Positions 12,801-21,800 of a stretch of 64,000 nt of DNA are shown here, one piece after another. The notes below the pieces were generated by a model that saw only the letters and a program-made list of their open reading frames with translations, was not told the DNA's origin and did not search any database. Positions within the stretch are counted from its first letter, which is position 1, and each line of letters begins with the position of its first letter. Source of the stretch: Callaeas wilsoni (lineage: Eukaryota > Chordata > Aves > Passeriformes > Callaeidae). A program made the translations under genes and the position numbers. Location: assembly GCA_013398955.1 (NCBI GenBank), contig VWPU01003192.1, positions 775,631-839,630 of the forward strand, written 5' to 3'.

Positions 12801-15800
12801 TTTTATAGAAAATAGAAATAATGCTTTCCGTCCTGAAGTTTTGGGGCTATGACTGACATTCTGCTAAATGGATTTTTCTCTCTTAGCATTCTTCTCATCA
12901 TCTTGTTACTTCTTTGCAGAGCTACAAGCAACCATCAGCTTTTATAGTTACGCAGCATCCCTTACCAAATACTGTCAAAGATTTCTGGAGACTGGTCCTA
13001 GACTATCACTGCACTTCAATAGTTATGTTGAATGATGTGGATCCTGCACAAGTAAGTCCAGAAAAATGCTTCATTCAAAAGAGGAGTGCTAGTGCCTCAG
13101 CATTTCAGAACAGCCTTAGGATGTAATTAGTTTTGTAAAAACAACATTAAATACTTAAACACTAAAACATTGATTTGTAGCTTGCAGATATAAGAGGAAT
13201 AAATCAGACCATCAGCAGCTTCTCCACCAGAATGTTAGTGCACACGCACATAAGTGCATGCACCTATAATTTATTCTAAGAGAACATGTTTTGGGAAGAG
13301 CTGATAAAACCCAGAAATTGCAGTTGTAGAATTCTGACTCAAGTCTGAATTCTAATGGCTAAAATCATAAACGGAAGCCAACAGCTATTCATTAGCCTGC
13401 CTGAAATGGGTCAATGACCTTGGTCTCCTTACCAGGGAATAGGTGTTCCCAGTGTGAAAATCTGTGTTGCGTGTTGCACAAAATGATGTCATCATTAGCA
13501 AGGAGATAGGAGCTAAGCTAGGAGAAAGGAACTAAAGATTGGAGTCTAAGCATCCTTTGGCAGAGAAGAGGGCAATGAAACGTGTAGGGGAATGTAATTA
13601 CTTTACAAAAGAGTTGCACATGCTGTACATGTTGTTCAGGAAATTGGAAAACCGAACCTACTGGTTGGCAATTTAATCACTAGGATTAATCACTAAGTGT
13701 CCCAGAGCCTGGCTCACAACTGCACGATTCCGAGTTCTTACAAAGATATAGTTTCCTTAGTTCCAACAAACTGCACCAGCCCTCTACTTGATTAATGTGG
13801 TGGTAATCTGGGTTTTTAATATGTAAATATTTGTTAATTATTGGTTAAGAGCAATTGTAGCTTTTTAGAGCAGACTGCAGGTCATTTTTCTTTTTGAAAT
13901 AATCAAGAATCTTTTTAGCTTTGTTCGGGATTGCATATACTCAAAAAGATGTTTCCTCTTCTTTTTAACATGTAGAATTTGTTTTTAAAAGATACTGGTC
14001 TTCTTTTTGGTCTTTCAAAGGAACATGTCAGAATTCTATACACTGTTTTAAAGACTGAATTTCTGATTCTAAGCTCTGCGCTGTCTACAGGGAGGAAAAA
14101 TAGAAATGAAAGACAAAACTTTTATTCATGAATCTAAGATTATTTTCTGAGTGAATAAGGAAAGACTCAAGGGAGTCAGACTGTTAGGGACTACTGAACA
14201 GAGTTTTTTTAATTTGTTGGCTGTGTTTTGAATTTACAATAGAGCATGGCTATTCCAACATTTATTAGCCTCACAGGATTTAAAAGCTATTGGGATATGC
14301 AGTTAATGCACCTGCCTCTGCAGTATGTTAAACCTTTTACCTCTTAATGCGAGTAACAATCTTTTCATTAGGAATAAATCTCAAAACCCTCCGAGCAAAC
14401 AGAAGTGGAGAAAGGGCAAAGTTTATTAAAAACACACATTACATTCAGATTTATTAATAATTACTGTTATGATTATTATTTATGTATATATGAAGTGTTT
14501 ACAGTTCTATTTAGATATTACCATTTATGTGGATTGTTATGCTCTATTGGGAAATGAAATTCAACCCTTCACAGTGACTCTGACTTGAAGAGAGTCGCTA
14601 GCATCACTTGCATGCAAAATATGCAGACTTAAATGCTTTTGGTTTCTTTAGAACTTGAAAATCTTAGCTTCCTAAAACAGCCCCAGCAAACAGCTCTGCT
14701 TATTATCATTTAAGCATTTTTCAGAGATCTGTTAGAACAGTATTCCTATGTATTTGAAAGATGTGTACTAAACTGTGCACATGTTAAATGATCTGAGCAC
14801 TGGCATTTGCACCAGTTGTATGCATTGCATGTTGCTATCCTGTACACCAGCATATTTCATAATAAGAATTTGCGTAAGATTTAGACGGTATTTAGAAAGC
14901 AGTTGTCTCAGCAGACCAAATCATAGGGGGGGGTTAAAAAGAACAAGAATATATTTTCCTACTTAAAATTTCTGGGTTTAACTTGTTAAAGTGATCTCCT
15001 GCAAATCAGACCCTGTTTTCTTTTTTAATTGGTGTAGTAAATGATTATGTTTTCCTAAAATGTAGTCATCTCTAAACAGCTTTGTTGAGGACTAAGTATT
15101 ATAAGAAATGCAAAACAACATCTGGAGTAAATGTGATTTGTCAGCTCAGCTCTGGATCACCAACAGCAATGCAGCAGAATGAAGACCACAGCTGTTCTAC
15201 TGAATGAAATAAAAAGTTCCAAATATGACATCAATGCTTCTGCAAGCAAACAAAATTTCAGGAGTTCGTACTTAATTTTGGTGAATGCTTACAAAAGCTA
15301 CATGCTCAAACTGCTCTAAATATCCCTGGCAAAAAAAAAAAATCATTAGGATTTTCATGGAAAAAAATGGACAGGCAGATTCTAGCCTCAAAAACCTTTT
15401 TGCAAAGTGTTGATTTAATCTTTAAAGTATTAGCACAGATAGTAATTGGTTCCTGGATTAAGCCATTATCATACTATTGGACACTAAAACCGTGCAAGAT
15501 AATAGTAATTTTACTTTGTGATCTTTAGATACCTAGAAGTAATTTTTTCTGAGAACTGAAGAAAGCATAATTAATTTTTCAGGTGTCACTAATAAGATGA
15601 AATTAAGCAGTTATTGAAAGTTTAAAGCCATGCTGATATTAGCCAATATCATTGGTCATGGGTGAAACACATGTGAAAGTTAAGACCTGAGTTTTGAGAA
15701 TTGATCTACCCTTCCTAGTATAAATCACACGTTCTAATGCAGCTTGAATTATTAGCAACAATTCAGGGCAGTTGGAGATACCAGGCCTTTGGTCTTTAGC

Positions 15801-18800
15801 CTCCACTGTCTCCAAGATATGGCAATAATTGTTAGCCTCTCCCTGTCTTGTCATAATGTATTGTACAATTAACATTGAGTGTCAGAAGTGTTTTACTCCA
15901 AATACCAGACACTGGAAGTAGAGCAGCAAAAACCAGCATGTTAGGTACATGAAAAGGCCTTATGAAAGCAGAGTGCTCAAAATTGATCTTAGTTCATCAT
16001 GTATTTTATAAAGATACGTTGTAAGAATTCCAGTAGTACATGTATGACAAATTAAAATACAGAGAAGTATGTTGAGGCAGCTTGAAATCCGAGGTGATTT
16101 AACTGTTCTTTTTTTTGTCCATGGTCTTCTATAGCTCTGTCCTCAGTACTGGCCAGAAAATGGAGTCCACCGGCATGGTCCTATTCAGGTGGAGTTCGTA
16201 TCAGCTGACTTAGAAGAAGACATCATCAGCCGGATATTCCGAATTTATAATGCAGCCAGAGTAAGGATCTTATTTGCAAAACAGTTTTGTCTCAGTAGAT
16301 TAGTTGAGTCTACTCAAATCAAAAATATGAAAGCTAAACTCACATAGAACCATTTTCATTTTTCAGCTTATTTATTTGAAATCAATGGTGCAATACTGAG
16401 TCACACCACAATCAAGGAGGGAAAAAAAGCCTTCTATGTATAAGTAAAAAATATTTTAATGCATATCTCAAGTGTGTTAAATGCAAATGAAGTAAATGCA
16501 GTATTCCAAAAAATGCTGAAATCAGTGCTATTTACAATAGTTTGAAATTAGCCATCCTGCATATTTGTATCCTGTGTCAGGGAAAGAAAGCTGTGCACCA
16601 ATACTAGGCAAGTTTTTCAATAGCAGTCCCAGCCTCTTAGTGATGATCCCGTCCCACTAACCACACTTCATAACATATGTAACCACTTCAGAGGGCCAAG
16701 TAGGTTGTTCTCATATCCAGCTTTTATGCTCCCGTAAAGTTGACAGAAGACTAAATGAGGCATGTCTTTTCAAGCTGAGTGGAAAAAAGATTCCACCACA
16801 GACCAGGTGTCTGTTCCAATCCAGGAAGCCTTTCCAATGGACTGGTATCAACCACCAAAAAGCTGTAGCTAGGAATAAGGAGCACTCCCTTCAGAAAAAA
16901 TCAAGAACTTCCCTGAGACCTGCTAGCTCACAGGACAGTGAAAGACACCAAAAGCATGTTAGTATCCAAACAGGGAAGCAGATTGTAAAGCTTCAAGATA
17001 CTTCTTTGATACTGTGAAGGCCTGGCATTTGCAGTAAATGTGGCAATATAAAAAACCACAGCCTCCAGCAGTGTTAATGTAACCTTCAGCAGACACTGGG
17101 TCTGGCTGATCTGCTTTGGAAAGAGGGGCATCAGCTGAAAGAAACTGGACAGGAAATCAGTAGATTCCAAATTTTGACATAAAGCACAAAAAACCAATGG
17201 AGATCATATCTAATGCTTTAGTTTATTCCCATATCGTGCTAATCGTACATCCTCTCTATTAACTCTTACTCTAGAGAATAAAATGTAATGTCAGCGTTTC
17301 TGTGTTGTTCATTTTTAGAGTGGCACTAAAATGCCCTCACTTTGCACAGAAGTGGCAAATTCTAGACTACAAAACCAGTTTTCATGTGCATGTTTATTAC
17401 GCCCTTTTCAAAGGACTGTAGTTTTCTGCCACTATCACTTGTTCTGTACTCCTTTTTTATTTTAAATCACCATAAAGCAACTGTTCAGTAACATTTCACC
17501 AGAGGGGTTCTGACTGCTGCAGTAGAACACAATAAAATAAAATATAGTTAGATATTTTTTGTAAGCTAGAAACATCTGAGGGTTCCATTTGGTTTTTTTA
17601 ATGTTTCCTGACTCACAATATCTTGAGAGGTTTTGACCTTTCTTGTTAAAAAAGGACATAAACACATAAACATTCTTAAAAATAATGAAGCTTACATATG
17701 AAAACATTATATAATTAAAGTTGTGTTGCAGGTCTGTCTTTGCTACCAAGTTCCTCCTATCATATTAATTAATTATTTGCTTGATCATGTAGATGTACTA
17801 TTGCTATATTTTAGCCTATTTGTATAGCACTCTGTTTAAAGATTTGTTCTGATAACTCCATTGGAAATTAAAAGTCATAAATCCTCAGGGGCAGTTGAAA
17901 TCACGTTAGCAGTTTGTCAGCAATCATCTGCTTGAACAACTTCGCTCACTGATGCAAATATCTAAAATATGTGCCAAAAAAATACTGTTACTTTTCCTGC
18001 TTTTGTCTGAATCTCTGCAGCCCCAGGACGGCTATCGGATGGTGCAGCAGTTCCAGTTCCTGGGATGGCCCATGTACAGGGACACTCCTGTTTCTAAACG
18101 CTCCTTCTTGAAGCTCATCCGTCAGGTGGATAAGTGGCAGGAGGAATACAATGGGGGCGAGGGACGCACAGTTGTGCATTGCTTGTAAGTACTGGAAACG
18201 GAAGAGAGAAATACGGGGATACTGTCGTAGAATTTGTGCCAGGCTTTAAAAGATTTGTGACGAGGTGAAGAGGCATCTGTCTAATCTGGAACCGAATAAA
18301 TAATACAACTGCTCATTTAAAAGCTTTGAATGCAAGAGGAATTATGTAATTTTAATGTAGATTCATGAGTTTCCCCATTTGTCCTTTGTTAGGGCCCTAT
18401 GAAAAGATGATGGGTTCGAGTTAACTCTGTTTTATATAAAAATGTCCAGTGACTCTTGCAAATGGGAAAGTTGCATATTTATTCACAGTACATCAAAAAT
18501 GTGCCTTCAGAACAATGTACCTGTTATTTCTGCAGATAAGGACCATAGAAATAAGTAGTTTTGGAGGGGCGATTCATTTTCCAGACATAAAGCACAGGAG
18601 TAAAAGTGGTGTGATAGACCAGCTACCAGATGATCCTGTAATTGCCTTACCTTTCTGTAATAATGGTATAAATTTTTGTCCTCCTCTGACTTTGTGCTCC
18701 ACTGATGCAGACTCTCATCCACTCTGCCACCATCCTTCTTTTGATACGGTTTAGTACTTGTATGTGCTTTTGCCCTCAGAAGTAGCTGATCTTTTGAGGC

Positions 18801-21800
18801 TGAGTCTTCAGCAGTTGAAGTTGTATTCCTCTTCCTCTAAACATCTGTTTTAAGATGTTGCCATTACGGAGAAGGGACCTGCCATGTTCAAAAGTTGAGA
18901 CCCCATGTCAGAATGATGGAGGAGAATCTAAGAGTATATTAATAATTCCCACTATCACTGACCTTGAACAAGTCATTGCTCTTCAGTTTCCCCATCTGTA
19001 GTGTGGGGATAATAATACTTTCATCAAAGGAGCATTGTGCACTGTGATTAATTAATGTTTTGAGATCTTTAGCTGAAAAGACCCTTTTGAAGTGCAAATT
19101 ACTGTTATCTCTGAGGTGGCTGATGATATTAAATAGTTGTACAACATCATACATGCGTCACTTCCAGGCAGTAAAGAAAGAAAAAGCTCTAATATAATCC
19201 TTTTAAATGACTTTATTTTAATTAAAATTCTCAAACAGTCCCACAATATCAGGCACTGTTTTGGCAGCAGAGAGCATTCTTTTCATAGTGCCTGGATGTG
19301 ACAGATGTGCGACGTTGTATCTTCCTTTGAAAATCAACCATTTGCAAAGCTTGTTTGAAAGACCTGCTACCTAACTAGTCTGCACTCTGGTAATTATTAA
19401 GGTTTATTATTTTCAGTGAAGCACAGCCTAAAGATTCTGATTAGAATAAATGTAGAAATAATGGGGTTTCCAGAAAGAAAGAGATTCTCTTGAAGATTAA
19501 AAATAACCAGGGATAAAGTATTATTAAATACTGTATTTGATCACATATATGAACATTTGTGCCTGGCTTCTTCGTTAGCAATTCGTTTTGGGTTCTCATC
19601 CTCTGATAGTGTGGGTGGAGGGGGAATACATCTGCCTTTAGAGGCAGTCCTTGCCAGGCAGCCAGCCTCTCTTCCTGCTGCCAGGAGCCGAGACCATCAG
19701 TCAGGGGAACATGGCAGCACCAGCCGATGCCATACCAAGTGCAGCCACCAGGACTCCCACAAATGAGACTTCTGGTGCTTTTGCAGTTCCTCCGAAATGC
19801 CTTTGCATCCAGGAGGAAAGCACCAGGATCTGGAATAAAAGAACTCAAAGATGCGCTTTCTCTGTGGCATTTCCCGGCCTGATGCTCATTGCAGCCATGT
19901 GTGTTTACAATGCAAAGCAGTGTTGAACTGAAACTAAAAGTACTTTATCCTTATTTTAGCATCCACTTTGTGCTGTCTCCAGTGTTCACTGAAGGGTGGT
20001 GCAAAACTCAGCCATTCAATTCCCTCCAGGCTGTCAGCCTGCTGACTTCTGAATCACAGCTCTGAGATCTTTCAGCGTGCTAATTCCAATTAAAAATCAT
20101 GTTTTGCCTAGAGTTCGGCAGCCTCTGGAGCCAGGAATGTTCTGTGGTTTCTCCCTGCTGGAACTCATGCCTTCTGGAGCCATCCCTGGTGCTGTACAAA
20201 CTTGTGACACAGAGTCCATTGTAACCGAGCCATTTTATCACTTTCACTGCAGGAATGGAGGTGGCCGCAGTGGGACATTTTGTGCAATCAGTATTGTTTG
20301 TGAAATGCTTCGACATCAGAGGGCTGTTGACGTATTCCATGCTGTGAAGACACTGAGGAATAATAAGCCTAACATGGTGGACCTTCTGGTATGAGCTTTT
20401 TAACTGCACCATTAAATAGAAAATGTTCTTTTTCTCAGAAGACTCAGTAAGATTTCCAGGATTTGCAGTGGGAGTTGTTCACAAAGCAAGCAAGTCATTT
20501 TCAAAGGGGATAATGAAGTCACTTTACTTGTAAGAGTATTTTTACACTGCTTTCTTCCCAAGGAGACTTTGTCTCTGTTCGTTTGAATTTTTTAAGAGTT
20601 TTAAACTTTCAGATGAACATCCTTATTAATTTTCTTTTCTAGCAGGCTGAACCAAGTGGAGAGCAGCCCTTGCATGGTAGAAATAATAGTTATGTAAAAT
20701 TAAATGCCAAATTTTCAAATTATATATTTTATAAATAGCTTAATCGCCTAATATTTATCAAAGCCATGAATTTCAGTTTGACATCCAGAATATTGCATTT
20801 AATTATGGTTGCTCTATCTCATAGAAAGATTAAAGAAGTTCAGAAATGAAGGGCCATGTGCAATTATTTTCCTAGAGAGTGTTTCATGAGCTTTTTTCCT
20901 AAATGGAGAATTGCTGAAGTGCCAGCTGCTGTATCAGAAGAGCTGCAGAACAGCTTAAACCAGCAGGTTCTTACACTCCAGTGTGTAGTTTTCTACTTGG
21001 AGATGGGTATAGCGTGATACCCTGTTCTGAAGCCTGGGCTATAAAAGACACTGTTTTACAACATCCTGCTGCAGAGGTGGCTGCTTAAGAGGCAGCTGCA
21101 TTTGATTTAATATCACAGGCAGGAGGAAGCAGCATCTGGGCACTTTCAGGGATGTTAACCCAATCTGAGCCAATTTTGCAAGCTCTAGTTAAACAAGTTG
21201 GGGTCATTTCAGCAACTTTTCTATAGCATGCCCGGGTGAGGCAGGAGACATCTCACTGAGCTGGTCCAGTCTCTTGTAATTTTAGGAGAGGACCCCCTCA
21301 GATAAGATGAGTGTGACACACACTGGAGAATAGGCAGAAAGAGCGAGGCTTTCACACACAGGTGAAGGCAGGTAGGGAGTGATATCCACCTCCCCTATGG
21401 ATATCCCTCCCCCAGGGGTGGCTGTGCCTCCTCTCTCCTGCAGGAGAATGGCTCCCACAACATCTCCCATCACAGTGCTCTCTCCTAGCCTGCCTGTGAA
21501 GTCCCAAACCCTCTCCTTGGCCCAGCTCTGGCCAGGCACATGGAAAAAAGCCAGATGTTGTCAGCTGTGCAAAGCAAGGGGGGAGTTCACGAGCAGCTCC
21601 ACAGGGCTATGAGCCAGCAGTGTGAAACTGTGAGTCTTGTATCAGTGAGAAACTACCAAACTTCCACAGTGGTGGGAGGGAGCAGCTTGGTTGGCTTCTT
21701 TTCCTCTAGTTTATATTCTCAGGAGGAGAATCATCGTGCTGAGAACCATACATTTTTATTTCCTAGATATTAAGAAAAATGTCCTACTACTTCATTCATG

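Larger units (their letters stand above)
10180..12919 (+). other. PTPRM: PTPRM intron, 2.74 kb
   Basis: Contains the nested CR1 pair at 11798-12215. Outside it I see only AT-rich intronic sequence. The long ORFs at 11922-12456 are CR1-derived and are not genes. Confidence 0.75.

Noticed and set aside
19441..19926. 135-codon minus ORF and overlapping + ORFs in a PTPRM intron
   Set aside because: No splice sites in frame, overlapping open frames on both strands are typical of a GC-rich patch, no recognisable protein.
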